A DNA stretch of 64,000 bases from the NCBI GenBank assembly GCA_951804985.1, contig OX638131.1:91028349-91092348 (forward strand), given 5' to 3'. The stretch is from Dryomyza anilis. Its lineage: Eukaryota; Arthropoda; Insecta; Diptera; Dryomyzidae. Each line of letters begins with the position of its first letter. Within the stretch, counting starts at the first letter, position 1. The position numbers were made by a program, and so were the translations under genes. Below the pieces are notes generated by a model, which worked only from the letters and a program-made list of their open reading frames with translations, was not told where the DNA came from and ran no database searches. Positions 34,143-45,257 of the stretch are shown here, in pieces.

Positions 34143-36541
34143 TTTATGATTTTGTTTTAATTTAATTAATTGTTGAAATTCAATTTGCTTAAAATTTAGT
34201 TTTACTCTTTTTTTGAGGTTAATAAAGCGGCGTCGCGAAATGTTTTTTTTTTTTGTCAATGTTTAACGCAGCTGTCAATAATTCTGAGCCAATTTTTCTT
34301 ATTTCGCGCGTTTGCTTTAAGCCGGAAACACAGAGTAGAATTTCATTTATCACTAAGTTATCAGCCCTGATAATCAACTTAAAATTTTAGAATGAAAAAC
34401 CCAACTAGAAGAAAATACGAAATATTATCTTTGCGACTATCGTTTTTCAGGGAACTTAAAGGTTCTTACAAAAGTTATCTATTAAGCATCGTATAGATAT
34501 ATCAGAAAGGTAATTTAGTAAAGTAAACAAATCGGGATAATACCCACATAGTGGCACGTCTGAACTTCATACTTCAAAGTTCGCATTAGTTATTTTTGCT
34601 GTGTCATACAGTTTGCTATTAGTGTTTTTTGTGCCCCGTGTATTTTGTGTGGACAAAAATGTCCGATTGACAGTAAAAATATTAACCGTGACGAGTAAAT
34701 TGCGTTTATGAATCGCTACAAAATCGGGTCTATGAAATTAAAAATGTTCGTGGGCAATTACTTACTGTAGGCGTCATTCTACCGTGCGAGGATGTGTCTC
34801 AGAACGTTATTGTGGCAGTAACAAACAGTGCAGCTAAAATAATTTCAAATAAAAATGCATTTAAATTTAAAACATAGCTTTTGGTTTTTCATTATTATTG
34901 TCTATTTTTATGTTTATTTGATATGTATTAGTTTGTCATTTGATTATTTCCATCAATTTTTGGAAAAGTAAATAATGGAATGACAACCTAATACATTGAT
35001 AATAATTTATTGTCATATTTTACATGTGTATTGGTAGTTAAAAGATTTAAAATAAAAGCTGCATTTAAGCTATCTTATCAGCTGTCTAAAGGACAACTTT
35101 CTGATGAAGCCTTTTAATAGTTGACTTAAACATAACATTTTTGTTATCTTTTCGAGAGCTAAAAGTCAACAAACAGGCGGACATTCGTAAGTCTTTCAGA
35201 TACCTTTTTAATCACTTTTACGACAACATTCGGATATCGTTAACTTTTTAAAGTTAGCATAAAGTTAGGTTTTGGGCATCGTTTGTCTGGTTGGGAAGTA
35301 AATAAAAAAATAACTAAAAAAAATCATAATTTGCATAAATATTATATAAGTAAATTTTTAATAAATGATTAAAAATATAATTAAAAATCAATCTCCCAAG
35401 TATAGCGTGCTTAGTAGTCTTAGCGAGTGGTACCTTAAACTTAGGATCTTAGATCAAAAAAAGAAGCAGAACCTAAAGTGTTTTCAATATTTCTACTTTA
35501 AAACACTATAACAATTAGAAGCTAAGAATTTATCGGCCTGAATTTTTGCAAAAATGTGAAAGCAATAAAAAGCCACACGTAACCCAGATGACCTTGTAAA
35601 ATAAAAAAAAAATCGGTACACCTACTCAAATGAATGGTAGTTCTCTGACAATTACATATATGTAACTATTTTTTATGATCGGTCAATCATAGCACTCTCT
35701 GGACCATTTTATGTTCGTAGTATTTACACATTTGTGAGTTGGGTTCAATATTTTTAATAATCATTTTGTAATATAATTTTGTAATGTATATTACATATTA
35801 AAATTTTTAATGAGTTTACATTTTTTCTTAATTTTTATTTTCTTTTTTAAACTTTTTATTAGGCAGGCAAAAAATTTCCAAAAAATCGCGCGTGATACAA
35901 TTTCCTTTCATTTGAGTACCCGCATAACCCTGTAAGTAGATGTACTAACTTTTTTGTTGTTTTCATTTTATTTGCAAAAATACTGGGAGTGGCAATTTTT
36001 TTTCGTTACGACCGGTAAAGTCAAATTATCCTGCGTTTTTTTTATTCCGGAGTGATTTTAATGTAAATAAGTCTGACAGCTTGAAGGATATAAGGTTGGC
36101 ATCTACGGATACAACTGAATTTTGGTATACATATGCAAAAAGCTGAATTATAATTGTATTCATTAAAATAAACAAGAGTAACCGGTAAAAATTTCTTCAG
36201 TGCAAATATATCTAAAGAGTAGAGGCCGCTTTACAAAAACTCCGAGTGTGCTGTCAAAAATTAATAGAAAAACGTAAATAAATACGCCAGTGATTACAAT
36301 ATTTCTTCAACCAGACCACATTCACGACAGATAAGGAATTCAAATTATTAAGTTAATTAAAGAAAAACCAAAATTACAAACAGTGACGAGGCCGTAGGAT
36401 AGTGAACTAAATGCCAGTTAGGCAATTGATGACGACAGCAGAGACGCAGAAAACGCAGTCGACGACGACGGCCTACTTGGCAGAGTGCCCTCGTCCCTCC
36501 ATGGACAGCAGATCAATAAACAAATAATCCAATATATGTAA
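34143..36541. other. Intergenic region between divergent RanGAP and bem46
   Basis: 2.4 kb without recognisable coding sequence. It must contain both promoters. Related words on opposite strands (AAAACCCAACTAG near 34394; GGTTTTGGGC and TGGTTGGG near 35268-35295) hint at an eroded inverted-repeat element, not proven. Confidence 0.4.
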
Positions 36542-36574
36542 ATGAATGCAAAGATGTACAACTTTAATTGCTAG
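36542..36574 (+). CDS. Upstream short ORF overlapping the first bem46 ATG
   Basis: ATG at 36542 opens a ten-codon frame closed by TAG at 36572-36574, overlapping the ATG at 36546 in another frame. If both lie in the mRNA, ribosomes reaching 36546 must scan past 36542, which favours an internal start for bem46. Confidence 0.35.
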   Translation: MNAKMYNFNC

Positions 36575-38518
36575 CAGTCAATTAGGAGACAACAAGACGG
36601 CGACTAATAACAACAACAGTACAAGTAGCAGTGCCGGAGGCAGCAGCAGTAACACAGACCACACGATGACCATCGACAAGGACATTGGCATGGTTAAGGG
36701 ACTGCCCATTGTGCTGCCACAGTCACGTGGCATGTGGGCGGTTTCGGTTGGCGCATTTATACTCTGCTTCATCTTTTACTTTTTCTACGGCGGCTTTCTG
36801 ACGTTTGGACTCATAGCAACTATAGTTTTAGGTACGTCAGTTTATTTGCTATTTGGTAATTGTATGATTAATTTATATGATTAATTATCTGCGCGCACAG
36901 GCATACTTTACTTTGCGCAGGACGTGCTACTATATCATCCGGATCTGCCAGCAAACTCTCGCACCTACATACCTATTCCGACGATGCATAATCTGCCACA
37001 CGAAACAGTTAGCATACGCACACCGGACAATGTGGTGCTGCATGCGTTCTGGGTCAGTCAGGAGGAGGAACGCAGCAAAACAGTGCCTACTTTTGTCTAC
37101 TTTCATGGCAACGCGGGCAACATGGGTCACCGCATGCAAAATGTCTGGGGTATATTTTACAATTTGCACTGTAACGTGCTAATGGTCGAGTATCGAGGGT
37201 ATGGCCTGTCAACAGGTGCGCCGTCGGAACGTGGTCTTGGTATTGATGCACGTGCCGCTGTCGATTATCTGCATACGCGTCACGATCTCGATCACAGTCA
37301 GATTGTGCTGTTCGGACGTTCGCTGGGCGGCGCTGTTGTTATTGATGTGGCAGCTGATGCGGTTTATGGCACGAAGTTGATGTGTTCCATTGTGGAGAAC
37401 ACGTTCACGAGTATTCCGGAGATGGCGCTAGAGTTGGTGCATCCGTCGATCAAATATATTCCGAATTTCTTTTACAAAAATCAGGTAAGTGTGGATGTAA
37501 TCTATTTGTATTGTTTGTTTGTGGTACTTAGAAATGCGATTTTTATGTTTTATAATTTATAAATGGGTGATTAAATGTGATTTTTGCGTGAGTTTTTTAT
37601 ATTGCAAGTATCCATATCTCTGGTACTATGCAGGTTAGGAAACTGAAATTTTGCGAGTTGGCCGACACCAACCGAAGATGGGTCAATCGTGAAAATTTAA
37701 GCAGTTGGCGTTGCCACCTGAAATCAAACACTGAAATTGTCAAGAAGTATCTGTCAAAATTGCAAATTTGCATGAATTGTGTTACGAATTGTTCCCTCGT
37801 ACAGCATATTCTCCAGATTTATCCCTCTGCGACTATTTCCTGTTTCTAAACATGAAGAAATAGTTTGGTGGAAAGATATTTGGTTCGAATGTTGAAATTA
37901 TCGACGAAACAAACGTTCAGAAATCGTAATATTTGGATGGCATAAAAACCTTGGAGAAACGTTGGACGAAATATACGAAATATGTCCAAAAATAACACTT
38001 TTTCCGAAAAGTGTGCTTTTCAAGTGTAATTTTCAGCGATTTTTTTTCCCTCGAGAACTCGAAAAATATTTCAAAATTGTTTTTTTGTTTATCCATTTTT
38101 TTCCATTATTTATTTAGTTTTAAGAACTATAATTTTTATCTGAAAAATCAATTTTACTCTATGTAGTTTCACTCTCTGTCGAAAATGGACAAATGCACTG
38201 CGCCCTTTTTATTCATCTCCGGTCTCGCCGATAATCTTGTGCCGCCACGCATGATGCGCGCTCTCTATACGCACTGTGCCAGCGAAAAGAAGCATATTTT
38301 GGAATTTATTGGCGGCTCACACAATGACACTTGGATTGTTGATGGGTAAGTTGAAATAAGTTTTGCTAAACAATATTTTTTTTATTTATATATCCGACAC
38401 TCCGCACAGTTATTATCAGGGCCTTAAAAATTTTCTCAACGAATGCCATAACAGCGCACCGCCGCTGCAGCAGCCGCCAGCAAAAAGCAATGTATGGCAT
38501 GAAATACAAGATGTCTGA
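36546..38518 (+). CDS. bem46: ABHD13/Bem46-type membrane alpha/beta-hydrolase
   Basis: Exons 36546-36831, 36901-37484, 38167-38345 and 38410-38518 join in frame to 385 residues from the first ATG. The family is about 340 residues long, so the ATG at 36666 or 36687 may be the real start; the extra N-terminus is low-complexity Asn/Ser. A hydrophobic membrane segment (VGAFILCFIFYFFYGG and on) precedes the hydrolase. Motifs: YFHGNAGNMGHR (oxyanion), VEYRGYGLSTG, nucleophile Ser in GRSLGGA, Asp in FISGLADNLVPP, His in GGSHNDTW. Every block matches vertebrate ABHD13. It is probably a membrane-anchored serine hydrolase; substrate unknown. A short upstream frame starts at 36542. A mariner relic lies in intron 2. 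Confidence 0.93.
37628..38010 (+). pseudogene. Mariner transposase relic in bem46 intron 2
   Basis: Plus-strand reading gives AYSPDLSLCDYFLFLNMKK, then after a stop FGGKIFGSNVEIIDE and YLDGIKTLEKRW. The YSPDL-x-x-xDY block is the last catalytic Asp region of mariner D,D34D transposases, and the rest matches their C-terminus. Stops interrupt it and the N-terminal part is missing or unrecognisable. A dead fragment in the host gene's orientation. Confidence 0.88.
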
Positions 38519-39160
38519 AGTCGCGTGGCCATTGATTTTTAGAATTATTTTATTTTGATTTATGTTTTTTTATTTTTTATTTAACTATTGCGCTGTTATT
38601 CGCTTTTACCATTAAGCTTTCTTTTAATATATACATACAGACAACCAAACACACACATTCTTCTGCCTAATGAAATGTTAAATTTTAAACATGTTCCAAT
38701 TAAAAAAAAAAACAAAAACATTTAAAGCTTTAATTTAGTTAATTATATATATTTTGTATATAGTGTATAATTGTAGTTCAAACACATTGTATGCAATGTT
38801 CATGTAATCTATATAATACACACGACACTGATATTTCAGTATTAAACAAAAATTTTAAATAAGAACTCAATTATTTAAAAATGTTTGGAAATTTTAAAAA
38901 ATCACACACAATTTGAAAATGTTTAATTATTATAATTGATATAAAGCTAAACAGCAGATTTTTAACTAAAATAAACGAAATTATTATTTATGTTGAATAT
39001 GATTTTGTATTTATTGTTAGTCGTTATGTTTAAGATCTTTTTTCGCAAAGATTCAAACCTGAAAGAATAACGGTTTCAATTTCCGTACACTCGCAAAATA
39101 GAGATGGAAAAATCTTTCATTTGTGGATGCCTTTATAAAGCAAAGCAGCAATTTGACTTC
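38519..39160. other. 3' flank of bem46
   Basis: AT-rich sequence with probable 3' UTR. No gene seen. Confidence 0.4.
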
Positions 39161-39168
39161 GTGATCAG

Positions 39169-39375
39169 GGGGGTTACTCTGTAAAGCGATTCGACGCGCA
39201 TTCTAATAAATGGTACTTTGGTAGTGTGACTTTCGCATTAAAATACAATGTAACAGCTCGGCTACCTTAACGATTGCGTTAGATTGTGTGATTTGGCCTT
39301 CGTGTCGCTTTGTCCTTCGAATAGAATTGGCTTTCGTCTAGAATTGACTTTCGAATCGCGATACTGAGTAACCCC
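39169..39375. mobile_element. Small inverted-repeat element (MITE), about 205 bp
   Basis: GGGGTTACTCTGTAAAGCGA at the left is mirrored at the right by TCGCGATACTGAGTAACCCC, with several mismatches. CAGG flanks both sides but a convincing target duplication is not established. Confidence 0.6.
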
Positions 39376-39529
39376 ACAGGATTCTGGAAGCTAATTTTCC
39401 TATTGACATTTGTCCAACCTTGAAAAATTCTACAATAACCGACTACATGACTCCGCTACTGGAGATAATATTCGAACAATTACAATATCGTTCGGAAAAT
39501 CTATGGCCTGGTATGTTTTGAAAACGAGT

Positions 39530-39800
39530 AAAGAATCACGATGAGTTGTATGAGCTCTACGCCGTGAATGACATAGTCAGGCCCAGTAGGATCCAGCGCC
39601 ATCGCTGGCTTGGACATTTCAAGCGTAGGAACGAAAACTCTCCAGCAAAAAATGTGCTCAATTCTGTAACCGGTGATAGTCAACATAGAAGACGGATCCG
39701 TATCTCCTCTGAAGCGATCAAGTGCAAGGTAATCTGGCGGCGCTTAGAGTGCAAAACAGGCGCCAGCGTGCGCAATGCAGAAGCGACTGGCATGGCATAT
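39530..39800 (+). pseudogene. LINE (non-LTR retrotransposon) C-terminal remnant
   Basis: Plus-strand frame reads LYAVNDIVRPSRIQRHRWLG, then HFKRRNENSPAKNVLN. The pattern IxxxRIQRxRWLGHxxR followed by a basic tail resembles the end of insect LINE reverse-transcriptase ORFs. No upstream RT motifs are present and no poly(A) tail was seen. Confidence 0.65.
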
Positions 39801-39899
39801 CGGAAACCGAAACCTTCAATTATAATGTCCAAATACATTAGTATTCCATTAGTAACTCCAGTAGGAATGTAACCCCAGTAGAAATGCCAACAGGAGATA

Positions 39900-41059
39900 G
39901 ATACGTTCAAGTTTTTACTAATTGTTCAATGATAGTTATTCGGTTTATATTTCCAATGCCTGCATATATTATAAAATCTGCAATAATTTGGAATTAGTAG
40001 CTTTAGATTGAAATTTAATAAACTTAAATACACAACCAGACAGTTTTTGTGAATCTCTGCAAATTTAGGCACTTTACCGATTTCCTAAGTGTTTTTGAAG
40101 CTGAGTTATTTCCTCCAAAGATTTTTCGAGCTTCATTTCATTATTTGTAATTTTAGTGTCCCGTTTTGTGTTCCGTATCACTTCGATTCCACATTCAGTT
40201 TCTGCATGACATATTTTCCGTATGCTATAATCAAGTTCACAATAAGTGAATAGTGAATGAGAGATCATGACATTAAGAAACTCTCATTTTAAGAATTTGG
40301 CTTAGGTCTCTTTCATTCCATAGATATTATCTTTGCGCCCGTTCCGAAAAGTTATGAAGTAAGTCGGATGCATTCGGTATGCCTTTACTTAGATAAACTT
40401 TTCAACCGTGTGTCGGTCACAGAAAAAAAAATATTGTACGTATGTATAACAATTGATATTAATAGAAAACAAAAACGTATTCCAATTAAAAATATGAATG
40501 TTTTTACTAATTACTTAATTGTATCACAATTTTTTTTTAAATTAAAATAAATTTAATATCACGTGGATACAATTAAATGTTAAATTGTATTTACAACAAT
40601 TGTTTGGTGCTTTTGATTTATTTATTTGTTTGTAGTTAATTTTTTTTAATTAATGATTTCTCATTATTACGAATATTGAATTCAATACAATTAAAAGTTA
40701 CATCGGCTGACTTTTAATTAAAAATTAACGGTTTTTATTTCTGTGTAGATAAAAATTTACACTAGTCGATTCAACGCGTGGTTACTGACAGGTTATTCTC
40801 AATTTGCTCTTCCCAAAGCAACTTTGGACGCCATCTCCTAGCTTCTTCCGAATGCGATCACATACAAAGTAAGTGAATACGAGATAATGACATCTAGAAT
40901 TCCATAATTTTAAGAAATTGGCTTAGGTCTCTGTAAACAAAATTTAAAAGTAATGTCGTCGTATAGCGCATGGTTCATCCTGATTCGATACTCGTTAGCA
41001 ATGCAGATAAAGCCGAAGATTTGCGGAGGATTTTTCACCTATTGGTGGAGACCAGCATC
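39900..41059. other. Repeat-rich intergenic DNA
   Basis: A word about 65 bp long around GAATTTGGCTTAGGTCTCT (about 40295) recurs as GAAATTGGCTTAGGTCTCTG near 40914, both preceded by AGTGAATnnGAGATnATGACAT. Otherwise nothing recognised. Confidence 0.5.
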
Positions 41060-41326
41060 CTAGTGTGTATACCTAAAACAAGAGATAAGTGACTTGTAAG
41101 GGGTTATTTTTATCAGAGGAGAGAGGGCTCTGCTTCTCATATGCCTACTGATCTCTAAGTAGCACCAGTTGCTATGAGTTACTCTCCATTTAATATCCAA
41201 GCTGACTTCGTTGTTGATGTTGGATGCAATCTTTAAAAATACAAATTTGTAAGTTTCAAGGTTCGCTTTCTCCCCAAGGCGCAGGCTTGGAGATCGTTGA
41301 CACAAGGTACTTAGATATGTCCTCAT
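41060..41326 (-). pseudogene. LINE reverse-transcriptase fragment
   Basis: Minus-strand reading includes VSLDIKWRVTHSNWCYLEIS, RHMRSRALSPLIKITPYKSL and IS. The pattern DIKxRxxxxNxCYxxxxxxxxSRxLSxxxKxxxYKxLI is typical of the post-catalytic region of insect LINE RT. Related sequence occurs near 61345-61440. Truncated at both ends. Confidence 0.75.
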
Positions 41327-41435
41327 TCACCACTAGACCCATTTAAAGCGACTCATTTCCAAGTTGAAGAATACTGCATCGACAGCTTGTGTATTCCTGT
41401 CAATGATATAAATATCAGTAGCATGACTCTTTTTA

Positions 41436-42470
41436 TCTATATATAAAACTATTGGTCCGTCTGTCTGTCTGTTTGTTCCAGCATCACGTCTAAACCGCTA
41501 AACCGATTTAACTGAAATTTTGCACAAGGATACTATGGAGTCCGAAGGGTGTCATTGGCTATATATAAGCGGAATTGGACAAAGGGCGTAGCAACTCCCA
41601 TACAACCTAAACTTTCAAAACGATATAACTCAGCACATACACAAGCTAAGAAGATGTAATAAAAAAACTCAAATACAAATAAATAAGTACAAAAACTCAA
41701 AAACAAAAGCAAAAATCAAACACAAAAACGAAAGTATAAGCAGAAAACTTAAGCAATAACTCAAAAACAACAGAAAAATAAAAAAAGGATAGAAAACAAA
41801 ATCAACCACACCAAAATTCACCACACTAAAATTCACCACACTAAAATTCACCACACTCAAAAACACCACACTTAAGTTCACCACAATAAAACTAACCACA
41901 TTAAAATTCACCGCACGAAAACACAACACGATAAAATTCATCACACTCAAATTCACCACACTCAAATTCACCACACTAAAACTCACCACACTAAAACTCA
42001 CCACACTAAAACTTACCACATTGAAACTCACCACATCAAAATTCACCACACTAAAATTCAACACACTAAAACAAACCACAATAAAATTCACCACACTTAA
42101 ATCACCACACCAAAATTCACCACAACTAAACACACCACACGGAATCTTCTTCTTCAGTTCCTTCGATCCCTAGCGGGACATAGGGCATCAAACCGAATCT
42201 CACCACACTAAAACTTCTACTGTGAAAAACTCTACGGGGAAGAATTCTACGGGAAAAAATTCTACGGGGATGCACAGTCTGAGAAAAGTTGTTTTAGCGG
42301 AGAATTAGTTTGGTTGTGGTTACTACATTTATAAAACCAATAAAAAAAATGTCCACAGTGAAGCACTGGTCCCTTATATAAATAATAAAAATGTTCTTTA
42401 TATTAATAAAATTGCTCTATATCATTGCATTCACAAAATCTTTGCACGAGTCGTATACGGGTGCAGCTAG
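41436..42470 (+). mobile_element. Non-autonomous Helitron, 1035 bp
   Basis: Begins TCTATATATAAAACTATTGG directly after A and continues AACCGATTTAACTGAAATTT, a common arthropod Helitron head. Ends GGGTGCAGCTAG directly before T, matching the CTRR terminus with A|T target. Just before the end, GCAC and GTGC around GAGTCGTATACG can form a short 3' hairpin. No Rep/helicase coding. It carries an internal 15-bp minisatellite. Confidence 0.8.
41810..42135. repeat. Minisatellite, 15-bp unit CCACACTAAAATTCA
   Basis: About twenty degenerate tandem copies inside the Helitron. The minus strand has a long chance reading frame through it rich in VNFSVV; that is an artefact of the repeat. Confidence 0.93.
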
Positions 42471-43157
42471 TTGTAAATATTGCCCTTTCACGGATTTCGA
42501 AAGTTCGAGATATTTTATTCATCAACAGGTTAAAAAGGAAATCACCATGTCTGAAATTTCGTACGTATAAAATGGTTCGGAGAGGTATATTTCCTATTCT
42601 GGAATGTCGAAGGCGACTTTACAATCGACAAATAGATGGTTGGTGTCGATTTAATCTGGAGTCTTTTCCAAAATTTGACGCAATGTGAAAATCTGCTCTA
42701 TGACGGAGTTGCCTGGTATATACTTTGGTAGTGATGATTGAATGCGACCATTTATTCTTATGTGGCACCACAAACCGGGACGTACATTAAAGGAGACATT
42801 GACTTTTAGTTATCGATAAAAAAAATGTTGCTTCTCAAGTGTCCACTGAACCCAACATAGCAGTTGTTGCCAAGAATTTCTCTTAGTTTAGTCTCCACAC
42901 TGAACGCATTGTTGATGCTGGATCATAGGTAATTAAAATTCGAAACAATGTCAAATTCAAAGATTGCAAAATCAGCATTTTATTCAATACCTTGGAATGT
43001 ACTCACTGCTATATGTTGCACGGTACGTCTTCTAGTTTTTTTAAAATCTTAGGCTGTGTGATAAATCGGTTTATCAAACTAATAATGAATTAAAAATATT
43101 TTTAAAAAATATTAAATAATTTATCAAAATATTTATTAATCAAAAGTTTTATAAATA
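42471..43157. other. Spacer before the LTR retrotransposon, no gene
   Basis: A minor frame at 42425-42688 is unrecognised. The last 100 bp is AT-rich ATTAAT/TTTAT sequence into which the retrotransposon inserted. Confidence 0.4.
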
Positions 43158-43405
43158 TGTAGGATCTTTATTTTCCGTTTATTTTATTTTAAATATTCTG
43201 TAAATGTTTTTTTCTTTTTATAAGCTATTTTTTTATTAAATTTTAATTATTAAATTAACGTGTTACAAGTTCGAGTACAATTTTTCAACTGAATTTAATT
43301 GTGTGATTTATTGTCTATATTTTCTGTCTGTGTATATGTTTATTTTTGTATAAAGTTCGTCAAGTATAAATGTGTACCGTGTCCGTCCGTAAAACCCGTC
43401 CTACA
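43158..43405 (-). repeat. 3' LTR of the gypsy element
   Basis: 248 bp, TGTAGG...CCTACA, same length and same sequence by eye as 48227-48474. The adjoining minus-strand DNA before it (43406-43440) includes GGGGACGAATGA, a weak polypurine tract that overlaps the stop codon. Confidence 0.93.
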
Positions 43406-43423
43406 TTCGGCCATCCTGACAAA

Positions 43424-45253
43424 TCATTCGTCCCCGAATGACGGATTCCATTTTTTCATATTCTCCACAACAGTGTTTGTATTATTTGGGCCTTCACCAT
43501 CGCCGACTTTTTCAACTTTATACCTTCCATGATTAAATTTACCAACAATTTTATATGGTCCAAAGAATTTAGGTTTAATTTTTAGTCCAGCCCCAAATTG
43601 CGTCCTTTTAATAGCAACCAGCTCATTTAACTCGTAATTTGTTTCCTGAGCTCTTTTCTTATCGAAAGTTTTTCGATTCTCTAATTGTAGTTTTAAAATA
43701 TTTTCGCGTGCTTCCTCTCGAACAATGTTTCTTTCTTGATCTAATTCTTCAATAGCAGCTTCTTCAAGAAGTTTCCGAATGTCTTCGTTTCCAGGAATAC
43801 GCATTTCTAGACCTGTTATAATTCTGAATGGAGAAACTTTTATACTACGAGGGACTGAATTGTTTATGGTTTGTTGTATTCGATCCGTGTGTTTGTACCA
43901 ATTTTGTGGATTTTGAATACATAGTTTCGTTAACATTGGTACTAGTATTTTGTGCATCCTTTCAACCTGCCCGTTGCCTCTTGGTACTCCAGTAGCTATT
44001 TGTAAATGTTGTATTTGCTCATCCTCACAATATTGTTTAAATGCTTGTGACGTAAATGCGGTTCCTCTGTCCGAAATAATTCTTTCGGGATTTCCAAATA
44101 TGACTGCTTGTTTCTGAAGTCTTTCGACTACTTCTTTAGTTCCCGTGCTCTTTGTGGGATAAAGCCACACAAATTTTGAAAATGCATCGACGACTACCAG
44201 AATGTGGTTGTATTGTTTATGAGTTTGCTCTAACGGCCCAACATGATCGATGTGATAAGTCAGCAATGGTTTGTCAGCTTTGTCAATTGGATTCAAAAAG
44301 CCTTCTTTTTTCCCAGCTTTGGCTTCTGACACAATGCATTTCATGCAATTCTTAACTGCTGTCTTAACTTTCGTATTTAAATTTGTAATATAGAATGTCT
44401 TTTCTATAAGGTCCTGTGTCTTTTTGACTCCAAAGTGTCCTTGACGATGAGCCATCTGTATAATTTCTTGTTCCATTGCTGATGGTACAACAATTAATTC
44501 TTTAATTACATCTTTATGAAGCACATCGTATTTTAGGAAGTAATCCTCGTATTTGTCCTTTTCTACAATTGTTCTAATTACTTTGATCCACTCGTCTTGA
44601 AGTTGAGCGTGTTTTACTCTATGGCTTAACGAATTTTCTAACATCAAACAGGCAACTCTGCTCAAGGCATCGACATGCTTCATCTTCGTTCCTGAACGAT
44701 GCTCCACGGTATAATTGAATTCCTGAAGAAACATTGCCCATCTCGATACTCTAAGTGGTACATCTTCCTTTTTGAGTGTCATTGTAAACGCGTTGCAATC
44801 TGTCACGATCTTTATATGCTTTCCTAGAACATACACTCTCCACTTTTTTAATGCTTCTATTATTGCTAGTACTTCCAGTTCGTATGAATGATATTTTTGT
44901 TCTGCTTGCGATGTTTTCCTACTCATTTACTGCACAGGATGTAACTGTTGATCTTCAGAATTCTTCTGCAAAAGTACACCTCCGTATCCATACTTGCATG
45001 CATCAGTATGTATTTCAGTTGTTGCAGTTTGACTATATATTTGAAGGACTGGTGCACTCATCAGCGCTGTTTGTAACTGTTGAAAGGCTGCAAGTTGTTT
45101 ATCTTCCATCTTGAATGATGCATTCTTTGAAAGTAAGTCGGAAAGTGGTTTCGCAATCAACGAATACTGCGGTACGAATCTTCGGAAATATGACGTCAGA
45201 CCAAGAAATCTTTGAAGTGATTTCTTGTCGACCGGCAATGGAAAATCTTTCAC
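43424..45253 (-). pseudogene. Gypsy RNase H-integrase frame (continuation of pol)
   Basis: Same frame from 45253 to 43424 apart from one TAA near 44929, between HPVQ and MSRKTS. RNase H motifs LGLTSYFRRFV, TDACKYGYGGVLLQ and YHSYELEVLAIIEAL; then the integrase H2C2 finger (HRQGHFGVKKT...CMKC), DDE core (HIDHVGPL, SDRGTAFTS, GNGQVERMHK) and a GPYKIVGK C-terminal motif. It stops 19 bp from the LTR. Confidence 0.9.
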
Positions 45254-45257
45254 TGCT

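Noticed and set aside
41669..42133. 154-codon minus-strand frame rich in VNFSVV
   Set aside because: It is a reading of the 15-bp minisatellite inside the Helitron.
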